DNA of 64,000 nucleotides. It comes from Laguncularia racemosa (lineage: Eukaryota; Streptophyta; Magnoliopsida; Myrtales; Combretaceae). Positions 11,414 through 22,859 of this stretch are shown piece by piece. Each line of letters begins with the position of its first letter. Position 1 is the stretch's first letter. The DNA is taken from assembly GCA_037954665.1 (NCBI GenBank), contig JBBMOL010000226.1, positions 1 through 64,000 on the forward strand. The letters run 5' to 3'. The position numbers and the translations under genes are program-made. Below the pieces are notes generated by a model. It ran no database searches and was not told the origin of the DNA. It was given only the letters and a program-made list of their open reading frames with translations.

Positions 11414-11425
11414 GCTCTGATACCA
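11414..11425 (-). other. M3 primer-binding site (tRNA-iMet)
   Basis: The minus strand reads TGGTATCAGAGC, an exact complement of the initiator tRNA-Met 3' end, 6 bp inside the 5' LTR edge. Confidence 0.9.
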
Positions 11426-11431
11426 AAAAGA

Positions 11432-12476
11432 TGATGTGCCTAAACACACTTAAAAGCACATCCAAAAGACTTAAGAATAACTATCTCAAGTCAAGGCAAA
11501 ATCGGATCCAAAAATGGCACTTTTCAAATGAACCCTAATGATGAAATGATGAAATTCAAATGTCCAATGATATAATCAGAATACCACAATGAAAATTCCT
11601 TCTAACAACACTCTAATTTCATGTAATCCATGCAAATAAAACCTTAATTTGACAAGGAGAAACCGTAACAAAACAATCCTTTTTCCAAATGGTGAAAATC
11701 ACGTTATCAAGGGAAATCCTCAAGAAGAATCGGATCAATTTGATAATTCCTTCAAATAAGCATATGAATTCGTGATTAACAACTAGTAATTCTAACCAAG
11801 AAATATCTCAATTCAACCCTAGATATGACACACTAGAGAAGAAAAGAAATCACAACAAAATGAAATTGATATAACTCACAATTTCAAGATGTTGCACTCG
11901 CCACAATTTCAACTTCTTGGGATTGAAATTGATAAGAGAATTTGGAATTAGGAAAACCCTAAGCCCTCTCACGAAATGTGAAGTGTTTGTTCTGCAAAAT
12001 TAGCCTCCCTAAACCCTCTCTTAAGCAAGTATTTATACTTGCTACTTCTAGGGTTAAAAAGTGCTCAAAATTACAAGTTTGCCACTTTTAAGGTGGCTAG
12101 CCCTAAATGAAAATTACATGGAAATAAAAGTGTCCCAAAACTAAAATACAACCAAAATAGTTCATAAAAGAATAAATATATAAAAGAAATGGTCTTCAAG
12201 ATGCCGGTCTTCTATAGGATCCATCGGCCCAGTTCATCGCCGGTTCAGGTCGGTCCATGGATAACCCACAAGCTGAGTCTGAGGGAGTTTGTCCATTGCC
12301 CTATAGAATATGATAAGTGTGCCTGTTGGAATACACAATACAACAATAATAGAAAAGAGGTTAATATATAAATAATTCCGGGGTCAATCTGCTCAAAATG
12401 GGCCCTCAACGCCAAGATTTGAAACCCTTCAGTTCTTGCCCTAATGATAGGTCTTGTCGGATTTTTATTCCTATCA
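11432..12476 (-). repeat. M3 5' LTR
   Basis: 1045 bp, highly similar to 8280-9299 apart from the 25-bp indel and scattered substitutions. The Pol-tail frame is also open here (12245-12476). TATA dyad near 12029-12048. Confidence 0.9.
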
Positions 12477-14640
12477 GATAAGTTAAACATATTTTCTTCC
12501 TCAACTATCTATTCATCATCAAATGAGAGATCTTCAATAGTGAAAGTAGAAGTGTCATCAATGCATCTTTCTTTCCTATTTCTTAATTTCAAATTATGCA
12601 TTACAAACACTAAATCATTCATCTTTTGTTAATGCAACCTATTCCACTTTTTTCGTATGACATGAAAATGAAAAAGGCTATATATAAGATTGATAATCTT
12701 AATAACATATAAAATCAAATAAAAGAACTATTTTTTCTATACCATTTCAAATGCACTCCAACTATGCTCACAACCTAAAGAACTAAGAGTCAAACTTAGA
12801 ACACGAATAGTAAACTTTTGTAGTTCTAAGCATTTATCTACATATGAATCCCACCATTTAGTTGGAGCTTTTTTGTCTCTTGTTAACCTTGTAGCTTTAA
12901 TACCATATAGTCCATTAGCATCCTTAAATGTTTTAAGTTATATAACAATCTTACACATTTTCGTTGGATTAGAAACCATACGCTCTATGCAATGATATAA
13001 TCTAATCTTAACATTAACATTAAGTCTGAAATTAGGACTATAATGATAATGGGGATTCAAATAATAAGTTGAAGCATGTAATGATCTATGAAGATGGAGC
13101 TCCCATCTTTTGTTAATAATCTTGAAGATAGGTCCATAACTACATCAAACAAACATGATATCAATTTATAAATGAAACTTTAAAATAAACACTAAAGCTA
13201 AGTATATATATAGCTAATAAGTTGAGATATTACCTTTTCTTTACATTGTTGAAATTTTCTTTAATTTTCTTCTTAGCACGATCCATTTCTTGATAAATGA
13301 AACCCATAGTTAGTTGTTCATTAGAATCAACTAATCTAAGCACTTTAATTAGGGTAAATGCAGCTTTAAGGCAAATAATAACATTCTTCTAAAACCTACT
13401 ATACAAAACCGCTTGTTGAATCCACTTTCTATCACTTGTGCTCGGATATTTATATGATTTTCAGTGACATAAAGTGAACATCATCATTAGTGCACCCTTA
13501 ACTCACTAAGGCAACCTAATGTTAAATAAGAAGTGGAAAAACAAGTTACATTAGGTCTAATCAATTCCCTCCCTTTAGTGTATCTTCTCATGATTGAGAT
13601 AAGTATAGTTTTGGAATAAATATATATAGTAATTTGCCTCCCTTTTGCAATTGTTCCATGATGGATCTTCAAATTCTTTTCAAAGTCCTCTAAGATCAAA
13701 TCAATGCAATATGCTGCACAAGGTGTCCAATATAAGTATTTTCTTTTCTCCATCAATTTATCCTGTATTGCTTTATAATTTATAGCATTATTTTGTGATT
13801 ACTTGTACAATATTCTCCTCTATAACCTTCTCCACAATATCATCTAACATGTCAAAAAATTTATCGGTTGTCTTGGATATATCAAAAGCATCTATAGATG
13901 GTAAAAAGACCATTCCTTTAGAACTACTCACTAAGAAATTGCATATGGAATACCTCTTTATATCAATCCATACATCTGACATAATATAGCAACCTATCTT
14001 TTTTTCTAGTCAACTTTGTAGCCTTCAAGTAATTCCATTGTTTGAGCTATTTCTTTCTTCAAACAAGTTACCCTTAGCTCATGATAGGAAGGAGGTTTAA
14101 GCCCACAACCATATTGACCAACCACCTGAAGCATCTTAGCAAACTTTGGATTTTTTACACAGTTAAATGAAATTGCAGTAGTGTAGAAAAATAAGAAATT
14201 TGTAGGTAACATTCTTCTCTCAAATCTTTCTTCACGAATTGGTTAACTACACCTTGGTTTACTTGTGTTCCACTTCCAACAATTTTTATTTTTATTTTGA
14301 AAGAAATCCATGCAATTCCTTTTAGCAACATTGTTAACATTTCATTTTTTACATCATTTGAGATATTGGTACATGGCACTACATCCTTATGTGTACATCC
14401 GAAGTGATTCTTGAATTTGTAAATGCTACCACTAACAACTTTGTTACAATACTTACATTTTACTTTTTTCCCATTGTTATCTACATCGATTCCATGGTCC
14501 CAACCAACATAAGATCTATTTCTAGGTGCATTCTTCTTTTTGGAGCTCTCTTTAGATGATTTAGAAGATGACATATTAACTTAGCCAATACTCAAAATCC
14601 TATAAGAAATTAAAATAAAGAGTAAAGACAAAGTAAAAGG

Positions 14641-14999
14641 TAATGGAAAAAAAAGGAAAGAAAAATACCAATATTAATGGATGTAGCTTAAGTAAAATAT
14701 TAAATTAGAAATTTAAAGGGTAATACAAATTGAGGCATCATCTTTTAGATGTAGAGGTAGTCATTGAAACATGGATATCATATTGTAGATTTTAATGGAC
14801 AACAAATTAAAAGTTATCACATTCTATTGCAATGAGAAGAAATTTAAAAAAAAAAGAAAAAGAAAGCATAGCATGTTGTAGGCACACAACATTCATCTTA
14901 ATGGTAGATAACTTCCAAATGTTCGACTTCAAAGTAAAACGAAGCACGTGAATTGATTATCCTAAGTTAGAGCAAGTTGCTAAGATCCCGTTTTAGGCT
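14641..14999. other. Unclassified spacer beyond hAT copy A
   Basis: No ORF, TIR or LTR edge recognised. May include the decayed 5' end of the hAT. Confidence 0.35.
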
Positions 15000-15120
15000 C
15001 TTATTATAGGAATTTTTATATTTGGTGACATTTGTATATTTTACAAACGTTGTCGATCTCAATTTATTTTAGTCATGTTTATTAAATGTGTAAAAAATAT
15101 ATTTAGTGACATTTATGACT
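15000..15120 (+). repeat. CACTA-like terminal sequence, decayed copy
   Basis: GGAATTTTTATATTTGGTGA... ACAAACGTTGTCGATCTCAA aligns with the element start at 15535 in the same orientation, but the outer tip is TTATTATAGGAA instead of CACTACAAGAA. It looks like a mutated copy of the same terminal or subterminal sequence. Confidence 0.4.
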
Positions 15121-15534
15121 AAAGTTAAATATATAAACTCTAATTCAATAATCTTTTTTTTATTATTATAAGTCTTGATTTTTTTTCTTCTGCTATAATT
15201 TTTTTTCACCGAATAAAATTTTTTGTTTTTTTAAATAATCAAGTTTTTTAGATTTTAAGACTTGATAAATTAAAAAAAATATTATTAAAAAAAAAGCCAA
15301 TATTTTTCTTCAATAAAAAAAAAAAACAAAAAAAAAAATGTTCAACCCACCCTTTATACCCCAAAAATTTTAGTTACCTCCCATTACTTCCATCCCTCAC
15401 ATTCTACCTCTCTTTCTCTCTATGTCTCTCGCTTAAATTTCACGAATGAGGAGCCAATGAGTTTAGTCAAACAGCGTAAGGAGTCTAAGCCAACAACATC
15501 TCTTGCTTGAGGAATGAAGACATTCACTTGGAAA
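15121..15534. other. AT-rich spacer between CACTA-like ends
   Basis: Poly-A and poly-T runs (15180-15335), a short pyrimidine-rich part (15400-15430) and no coding signal. Confidence 0.4.
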
Positions 15535-15660
15535 CACTACAAGAATTTTTAGATTTGGTAATGTTTACAAAATTTGCAAACGTTACCGATTTGTATATAA
15601 TTTAATAACATTTATTAAATGTTATAAAAAATATAATATTAATAATTTTTATGAATAAAT
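15535..15660 (+). mobile_element. CACTA (En/Spm-type) transposon terminus
   Basis: Begins CACTACAAGAATTTTTAG, matching the CACTACAAGAAA-type TIR of plant CACTA elements. Subterminal repeats follow (GTAATGTTTACAAA, GCAAACGTTACCGA). The opposite, inverted terminus was not found nearby, so this is a fragment or solo end. Confidence 0.5.
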
Positions 15661-16462
15661 TTAGAAGACACACACATAATTTCATTTGTAAAATTTTCTA
15701 AAATTAAATATAAACAATGTTATTAAATATTTTTTATTCACTCTATAAAAATCAAATGATCTTCAAATTAAGGGAAAAAAAATCTCAAATTGCCCCAAAT
15801 TAATTTACACTCACCATACAATACTTCTGAAAACTCAAAAATTGAAGCACTCTTTTCTCTCCTTTTTCTAGCCAACGCCGTCTTTTCTCTCTCCACCTAG
15901 GCCCTCTTCCACTCTAAAAATTTGTCTCTCTAGAAAACTCTAGATTTTTTCTTCGTTCTATCTCTACTAAGCCCTCTTCGGCCACTTTGAAAATTACTCT
16001 CTCTCTCCATTAGAGCACCCACCCATTAAAGTTGCAAAAGGTGCGTTCTCTCCTCATGTTATTTTCCCAAAGTTTAGGATTGGGCTTTTTGATTGCTCAT
16101 TTTAGGACTTGAAATTGCAGAAATGGCATCATTAACTAATATTTGATAGCTGCTGTAATAAGTTTCACTTTTACAAATTTCAGTCCCATAATGAAAAATC
16201 AAAACGTCAAAATCCCACATTGCAGAAATTTGTCCAAGTTTATTTGGAGCCTTTTATTGTAATTTTTCTTTGTATATCCAGTGATTTCTAATCATTGGGA
16301 GAAGTTTGTTGGAAGTATGAATTGAAGAGAGTGATTGTCCTTACAAGTGCATGATCTCCTTTCTTTATGTGAGTTTGCGAAGAAAGTATTGGCTGCAACA
16401 CCATGGAGATTATAACTATCAAGTAAAATTCCTACTCTACATATATTGAAAAATATGATTGC
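15661..16462 (+). other. Upstream region of CCR-like pseudogene 1
   Basis: Pyrimidine-rich leader-like sequence (CTCTCTCTCCATT at about 16001) followed by AT-rich DNA. From about 16041 it is homologous, inverted, to 63548-64000, so the duplicated unit includes upstream DNA. An N-terminal exon with the usual GxxGxxG NADP motif was not found here. Confidence 0.5.
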
Positions 16463-17313
16463 ATGCAACATAATTGCCCCATGATACTGCTAACAAGGAT
16501 CATCGATTTAATGGCTAAAGTTTTTTCTTCTGTAATTCTAATTGGTTTTCCAAGAGACAAGAAGAAGAATGCTCATTTGTATAGACTTGAAAAAGCAGCT
16601 GAGAACCTTGAGCTTTTCAAGGTAGATTTGCTAGACTATAACTCTCTTTATTTAGCAACTGAAGGTTGCGTTAGTGTGTTCCATGTTGCAAGTCCCCTTC
16701 CCCATACGTCAACTCATCTCGAAAATTCGAAGTTAAGGAAATTTTCATGATCCTTACAATGTTATAGCCAATTCAGAATTAATCCATTTAATCTAGACTT
16801 CATTTTGTTCCTACTCTGATATGCAAATCTTAAAAATTGTAATGTTGGGATGAGATTTTTGCAAGCAGAAGTAATTGAGCTAGCTATAAAGGGCACTCTA
16901 AATGTACTTCAAGCATGTGTTGAAGCAAAGATCAAATGCATTATCATAGTCTCCTCAAGCATAATTGTTAATTTTATTCCAAAATGGCCAGCAGATCGAG
17001 CGAAGGATCATACTTGTTATTCTGATAGAGTTTCTGAAGGAGAAAAAGGTAAGTAAATTGAGCTTTCCTTGTAACAAGTCCTTATTATAATATCCCCAAC
17101 ACAATCACTGTTAACATTGCTTTTCTATGTTTCCTCTTTTTGAGATGTTGTGTCACAAATAGAGATTGACTGGCATATGTATGAATCGGCTTTGGTATCC
17201 TCCATCCAAAATTGAAGCTGAAACTCAAGCGATGGAATTTGGTAACGAAGTGCTCTTGATCTAGTGGTAGTTTATCCTAGCCTAGTTTATAGGCCAATGC
17301 TTCAGTCCATTGT
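16463..17313 (+). pseudogene. Cinnamoyl-CoA-reductase-like pseudogene 1, truncated
   Basis: Resembles the plant CCR/NAD-dependent epimerase family, NADPH oxidoreductases of phenylpropanoid or related metabolism. Pieces: 16511-16730 (KKNAHLYRLEKAAENLELFK, VDLLDYNSLYLATEGCVSVF, HVASPLPH); 16869-17048 (VIELAIKGTLNVLQACVEAK then VSS, with donor AAAAG/GTAAGT at 17049); and about 17155-17313 (WYPPSIKIEAETQAMEFG..., VYPSLVYRPMLQS). The N-terminal Rossmann glycine motif is missing. The first donor reads GTTAAG where the second copy has GGTAAG. The homology stops at 17313 in an AT microsatellite, so the C-terminal third is lost. An opposite-strand copy lies at 59784-58613 and 31536-31152. Family membership is clear; a precise substrate cannot be given. 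Confidence 0.8.
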
Positions 17314-17479
17314 ATATATGTTTATTTATTAATTTGTTTTTCTTTTCCCTAAGACAAGAAATCATTCGTTTTTCTTTTAGTATTATATATATATATATAT
17401 GCAAGGAGGCCACCTGGTTCATCACCCTTACTCCCTTTCCATGTGTTGATTTCTTCCTCTTCTTTTCTCTTATATATAT

Positions 17480-17510
<31 letters not shown>

Positions 17511-17535
17511 AATATATATATTATATAAATATATG
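17314..17535. repeat. TA microsatellites at the break point of CCR pseudogene 1
   Basis: (TA)n at 17383-17400 and an interrupted (TA)n/AAATATA tract at 17470-17534. The ORFs read through them (17282-17639, both strands) are low-complexity artefacts. Confidence 0.85.
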
Positions 17536-18660
17536 TTTGCCCTTGGATGCCACTTGGTGGGTAATGTCCCCTCTTGCCCCTGCACTGAATTCTTCTCCCT
17601 TTCACCCTCCACCCCCCAAACCCACCCCCCTCCCCCCAATTTTTTTTATTTGTTATTATACATATATAAATACACCAATGTATGTGCGCAACTCCTATTC
17701 CTCTTCACGTCGCCAGATTCCTTGCCTTGAGCGCTTCATCGCTTGCCGGATGCTTTTTGTGGGCTAACATGTACACATATGCATCCAATAGGCAGGACAA
17801 ATACGCGTATCATCTCCAATCAGATAGTTAAAATTTCAGATATTCATGCGGAACTCGACCATGATATTTGCAACAATATATATATAAATAACAACATACC
17901 ACATCACAAACAAACAATATATTATAGACTTCTTACTTACCTAGATCTTATTTTTTCTTGATTAGTCATAGTAATTCTCGGATAAATACGTGGAATAATT
18001 ATCTTCTCCTTAAAATACTAAAAAAACTACACTATTACTTACTACTCATGATTAATATTATTTTATCTAGTATATTTCTAGGTATTTCAGCTATTTTCCC
18101 ATGCAAGGCTAGTCTAATTTTGTAGGTCTCACCACAAGGATTGCATAAGTGGTCTTGGACTATGATTTGGACATCACACATGTAATCTACAATTTTTTTT
18201 CGTCACGTTTTCCCTTTTTCCTTCTCCTCCTATTCATTTTCTATCCCTTGCTCTCTTGCACTTTTACGTTTTCACTAGATGATTTGACAAGACTAAGGAA
18301 AGAACTGTTTGGAGATTAGACTATGAGCTCCTATATATATATAAGGTAAATTTTTTAATTTTCAAGTCATCTCGCGTGGTAATTTAGATAAATTTAGAAA
18401 TGTTAGTGTTTTAATATGAAATTTTGTGACTAAGCTAATTGAATTGTTTCGAGTGAGCATATTTACTCATAATTTTCATTCGGCAATCCTAAGTCTATGA
18501 TTTTAAATTATTTTATTATTTATTAAAGAATTTTTCTCGGTTCACTTTCCATATGATTATTTCTTTTAATATAAATTTATGCAAGGTATGTTTAGGGCTT
18601 TTAACACGATCTTTTCACTATTCCAATGTTATACATATTCAATTTTTTATGGATTTTACA
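17536..18660. other. Unclassified spacer, probably including a decayed Del/Tekay 3' LTR
   Basis: 17536-17760 is unusually C-rich (CACCCTCCACCCCCCAAACC). The part just below 18661 follows a minus-strand PPT and reads TGTAAAATCCATAAAAAATT, so at least its right end should be the 3' LTR of the Del/Tekay element. No second LTR copy is present to set its other edge. Confidence 0.4.
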
Positions 18661-18689
18661 TTCTCCCCCCTTTAAAAGTTTTGTCCTCA

Positions 18690-19290
18690 AAACTTTAGAA
18701 TGCACCTAGATGTTTGAATAGTTGAGGGTATCTTTTCCTCATCTTGTCTTCCCTCTCCCAATTAACTTCTTGTTCAAAGTGTTAGCTCCATTATACCTTG
18801 ACATATCCAATAGTCTTATTGCACAATTCCCAGGCTTGAGTGTCAAGAACTCGAATAAGATGTTCCTGATATGTCAGATTTAGCTAAATCGTTGAGATAT
18901 CCATCTCAATCACTCTGTTGGGATCTGGGATGTGCTTTTGGAGTAGATCTTATTAATGAGTAAGAAATGAGCGGATTTAGTTAAACGATCTACAATTACC
19001 CATATAACTTCATACCCTACCCTTATCCTTAGCAGAGCTATGACAAAGTCCATGGTGATCCATTCCCACTTCCATTCTAGAATTGGTAATGGCTATAGTA
19101 GTCCCTCGAGTTTCTGATGTTCAACTTTGACTTGTTAGCAAACAAAGCATTGAGAGACAAATCGTGCTACATCTCTCTTCATGTTTTCCCACCAATAGCC
19201 TTTCTTAAGTTCTTGATGCATCCTTATTCCCCTTGGGTGTATCGTATATCAAAAATTGTGGGCTTCATCTAAAATATCATTTCTCAATTT
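18690..19290 (-). pseudogene. Del/Tekay integrase and C-terminal end
   Basis: On the minus strand, frames piece together GYWWENMKRDVARFVSQC (HHCC end), WKWEWITMDFVIALL (first catalytic Asp), VIWVIVDRLTKSAHF, then DPNRVIEMDI, TYQEHLIRVLDTQAWEL and WEREDKMRKRYPQLF, the WEREDEMR-type end of chromoviral integrases. The rest of the DDE core between SAHF and DPNRV is missing, an internal deletion. Inactive. Confidence 0.75.
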
Positions 19291-19659
19291 TGTATCTTCA
19301 AGTATGCACCATTTACCTCATAACTTTAAGACTCCATCTTGATCCACTTCAAAGTCAATACTAGTGCCTTGCTCTACTTTGTTTCGAAGGTTTATTATCT
19401 TCAAATCATTGAGTTGCATCTCCTTTATTCTATCCAAGAGAGTAGGTCGTATTTTCATAGTTGCTATATAGGTTTCCTCCTTATGCCATAGGAATTCAAT
19501 CCTTAACCATTCAAATTCTTGTATTAACTATGGTTGTTCAATTAATAATGCTACCACTTAGCCGTGACTTTTTTAACTCAAAGCATCAGCTATGACATTG
19601 GCTTTCCTTAGATGATAGTTGATACTAAGATCATAGTCTTTGATGAGCTCAAGCCATCT

Positions 19660-20850
19660 TCTCTATCACATGTTGAGCTCATTTTGAGTAAATAAATATT
19701 TCAAGCTTTTTTCATCTGTGTATATTTCACATTTTTTCCTATATAGGTAATCTCTCCATATCTTTAGGGCAAATATGATCGTGGCTAGCTCTAGATTGCG
19801 AGTAAGGTAATTCCTCTCATGCGATTTCAACTGTCTTAAAGCATAAGCCATGACTTTCTTGTTTTGCATTAAAACGTATCCTAATCGGTTCTGTGAAGCA
19901 TCACTATAGACACAAAAAGATTCCTCCAAGTTAAGCAAAGTCAAAAGAGGAGCTAAGATCAATTGTTGCTTTAACTCCTAAAAGCTTCTCTTACAATTAT
20001 CATCCCACTCAACCTTTGCGTCCTTTTGAGTTAGTCTAGTTAACGACTTTGATATTTAGGAAAAGTTCTTCACAAACCTTCTATAGTGTCCATCTAACAT
20101 AAGAAAACTACTCACTTCTGTAACCGTAGTGGGTTGTTTCCAGTTAACTATGGCTTCTCTCTTAGCTAGATCTACCGTCACACCCTTTCCTAATATAATA
20201 TGTCCCAAGAATGCCACTTAACTCATCCAGAACTCGCACTTAGACAATTTTGCGTATAATTGATGTTCCTTCAATTCTCCTAAGGTAATTCTCAAATGTC
20301 CTTCATACTCTAGTAAGGTCTTAGAATAAATTAAGATATCGTTGATGAAAACCATTATGAATTTATCTAAAAACGGCTTGAAAATCCTATTCATGAGGTC
20401 CATGAACACAACTAGAGCATTTGTTAACCCAAATGGCATCACTAGAAATTCATAATGACCATATCGCGTTTAGAAGGCAGTTATATCTTCTAACTTGATC
20501 CTTAACTAATGGTATCCATATCACAAATCTATTTGGGAGAAGACATTTGCTCCTCACAACTGATTGAACGGATCATCAATTGTTGGCAATGGATATTTGT
20601 TCTTAATAGTTATCTTATTCAATTCTCAATAATTGATGCATAACCGCATAGATCCATCCTTCTTCTTGACGAATAGCATTAGAGCTCCCTAAGGCGATAC
20701 ACTTAGGCGAATGAATTCCTTCTCGATCAATTCTTGCAATTGTTTCTTCAATTCTTTCAACTCAGGTGAAGCCCTTCGATAAGGTGCCTTTGAGATTGGT
20801 TTGGTGCCAGGCTTTATTTCAATGGTAAAATCCATTTCTCTCAAAGGTGG
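19660..20850 (-). pseudogene. Del/Tekay reverse transcriptase and RNase H
   Basis: Reads from the RT linker (KAPYRRASPELKELKKQLQE) through LFVKKKDGSMRLCINYRELN, MPFGLTNALVVFMDLMNRIF and the catalytic box, here VFINDILIYSK. The family has F-[IV]-D-D, so the first Asp of the pair is now Asn. RNase H begins at VYSDASQNRLGYVLMQ and includes YTDEKSLKYLFTQ. In-frame stops lie between the open stretches 20442-20218 and 19962-19666. It made cDNA in the parent element and cannot now. Confidence 0.85.
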
Positions 20851-21107
20851 TAATCATAGTAGTTCTTCAACAAATACCTTAGGGAATTCATTGGAGATTG
20901 GTATTTCCTCCAATCTTGGTGACTCCTTTTCTGTCTCTATTGCCCTTACTAAGCACATGCTCTAGTTTTCAAGATACTCTCCTCCTTCTTATAATACGTT
21001 AGCAGAAGCTTATGGATTTTTTCTTGATTATCCTTGATATACTACAGTCTCCACTCTTGGCTTGCTGAACTGCACTTCCTTATTCTTGCAGTCTATGTTG
21101 GCAAAGT

Positions 21108-21960
21108 TGATGGGAATCTACCCTACGATCTCGATGTTCAGGGAACTTGATTTGGATGATGATCCAAATCACTTGCATGTATACATTTTCTTTATCTAAT
21201 AAAGTTTGAATGATAATATAACAGATACAGTGATTAGTTTTCACAAGATGCCACATAACCTATACTGTTGATCAAATTGGGGACATCATTGGATTTACAT
21301 CCAATGACCCGCGGTGATCACAATTGACTCGACGAATCAGTTCTTTAAAGACCATTATTTTTGTACTTCTAATTTATCTTTGAACTAGTTATTTTGTAAG
21401 TATTTTAGGACATTTTATTTGGTTGTATTTGTTAGATTTAGGATCAGCCACACTAGTGGCACAAACTTAATTGTTTTGTCATTTTAACCTTAAGTAGAGC
21501 AAGTATAAATACTTACTAAAGCAAGGTTTATGGCAGCTTGTTGAGAGATAAAAATTTTTGCCCCCTTCACGTGAGAATTAGGGTTCCATGCTCTAATTTC
21601 ATTAGAATCTTATCAATTCTTCAGGGATTATGGCGAGCGGCAACTTAAGGATTTGTGAATAATATCAATTCCCTAAGTTGATTTCAATTCACACTAATGT
21701 GTCATATCTAGTTGTAATTGGTTATTCTTGTTTGTTCTTGTCATGCCATTTTAGGTTTCTTTTCTATTATTGGTTTTCATACAATTTTAGTGGAATTAGA
21801 TCCTAAATTGTGTTGTTATTGTGATTATTTAATTGCTATTGGAATTTGTCATTTATGTAGAAGCCTTTTATACTTAAGGGATTCACGCCATTCTTGTAAT
21901 TTCGTGATTGGTTTGTTCCATTTGTTCTTGTGTTATATGCTTGATCCATTAAGCACATCA
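21108..21960 (+). repeat. Solo family-A LTR in the Del/Tekay protease
   Basis: 853 bp, TGATGGGAATCTACCC...AAGCACATCA, with a perfect 5-bp duplication AAAGT at 21103-21107 and 21961-21965. It resembles the M1 LTRs in length and 5' end. Carries the TATA dyad (about 21498-21517, one arm base changed). Removing it rejoins the protease reading ...DWL, stop, KHFANIDCKNKEVQF. Confidence 0.92.
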
Positions 21961-21965
21961 AAAGT

Positions 21966-22230
21966 GCTTTCATAACCAATCCATTCATAATATCACTTTA
22001 TAGCCTCTCATGGATAAAATGATTAAATCCGCAAGCATGTTTCTTCCCTGTATCTTGATTGGACATTCTTTCACTATCTCCTTAGTGAAGGCTTTTCCTC
22101 CAGTAGGAGTATTAATCCTCAAGATTTTCAGAGAAGGTTTAACTTCCAATTTCTATCGTTGAGCTACAAGAAAACTTATGAAAGAATGTGTAGCACTAGT
22201 GTCAACGGGAAGCAAAGTCAGTTGAGTAAT
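21966..22230 (-). pseudogene. Del/Tekay protease fragment
   Basis: The minus strand reads VDTSATHSFISFLVAQ, followed by INTPTGGKAFTKEIVKECPI and NMLADLIIL. The D-[ST]-G active triad of retropepsins is here D-T-S. Continues at 21107 across the solo LTR. Contains stops. Confidence 0.65.
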
Positions 22231-22639
22231 GATTAAAACGGATCTTATTAATTATGTAGTACTTGATTAATTTTTAATTTTTACCTACATAGACCTTTAA
22301 TAGTAAATCTTTTATACTTCTTAACTCTTCCAGTTAATCTTCTACTTAAGTTTCATATATAAAATATCATATATAGGCAAGTTGAATCTTGGCGTACCTA
22401 TTACGACATATCCCTCCTCCATATATTTCATAGCTACTAAGTCAATAACTTAGTATTATTTAAGCTCTTTGTTCGCCCATTCACTTGCATATATGCCTTC
22501 TATAGCAAATGCTTGAGCATTTGCAACCTGGGTGTTAGCTCCTTATACTCCTTGCTTGACTAGTCTATTGGTTAGCCTTCCAATGATAGTTTTGGGTGCT
22601 ATAACCTTCACTCTAGGTCCTTAGTGTCTCTTAAGGCAG

Positions 22640-22740
22640 ACATTAGCCATAAAACCTTGTTGTCCACACATAAATCATATTGCAAAATTCTTCCATGAAC
22701 AATTTGGTGCCTTGTGATCACTCGACCCACAACGAAAACA
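22640..22740 (-). pseudogene. Del/Tekay gag zinc knuckles
   Basis: CFRCGSSDHKAPNC at 22740-22699 is a CX2CX4HX4C knuckle. A second, CGQQGFMANVC-like, follows at about 22670-22640 after a stop. The neighbouring DNA (22260-22640) is degenerate gag/protease linker. Confidence 0.7.
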
Positions 22741-22859
22741 TTTCCCCTTCAAGTGTAGGCAGTCTCGAGGATAATGTCTTTGGCTGCATTTCTAACAAAC
22801 TAATGTTATAAGCTTTGCTGATGAAGAGATAACTAATGGTTGGTTTCTTGGTGGCCTCA

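Larger units (their letters stand above)
8280..12476 (-). mobile_element. M3: non-autonomous family-A LTR retrotransposon in hAT copy A
   Basis: 4197 bp with two LTRs (8280-9299 and 11432-12476) and a perfect 5-bp duplication, GATAA at 8275-8279 and 12477-12481. Order on the minus strand: 5' LTR, PBS, about 1.1-kb leader, protease, PSE-repeat spacer, Pol C-terminal tail, PPT, 3' LTR. No RT, RNase H, integrase core or full gag. It is the same subfamily as A1 (32683-36894) in opposite orientation. It splits the acidic C-terminal coding part of the hAT transposase. Confidence 0.92.
7950..14574 (-). pseudogene. hAT transposase pseudogene (copy A)
   Basis: Minus-strand gene broken by M3 and by stops. 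In order: BED-type zinc finger at 14574 to about 14400 (CKYC then KNHFGC), a DUF659-type catalytic region at 13982-13487 (LPSIDAFDISKTTDKFFDML, MEKRKYLYWTPCAAYCIDLI), a hAT dimerisation region near 12730-12870 (WWDSY preserved here, unlike copy B), and an acidic C-terminal tail near 7950-8270. Start ATG at 14574 matches copy B (MSSSKSS). Frameshifts separate 14155-14574, 13788-13982 and 13487-13756. It would have bound TIRs and excised and inserted the element; it is now inactive. Confidence 0.8.
7635..14640 (-). mobile_element. hAT-type DNA transposon copy A, interrupted by element M3
   Basis: Homologous along its length to hAT copy B at 47755-52036. The left TIR is TAAGGTTGTCAAAC; copy B has CATGGTTGTCAAAATCGC. 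Element parts are 7635-8279 and 12482 to about 14640, with M3 between them at a GATAA duplication. Homology with copy B fades shortly after the transposase start (14574), and no right TIR or 8-bp duplication was found. The right end is therefore truncated or too diverged to recognise. It landed close behind the copia-type PBS. Confidence 0.75.

Noticed and set aside
7635..14640. hAT transposases as possible domesticated host genes
   Set aside because: Both copies have stops or frameshifts in core domains, and TIRs are still recognisable.
14641..15000. Right TIR of hAT copy A
   Set aside because: No TTGACA-type terminus or 8-bp duplication of the left flank (GCTAACAA) could be found.
17282..17730. 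Several ORFs on both strands
   Set aside because: Made of (TA)n and C-rich low-complexity sequence.
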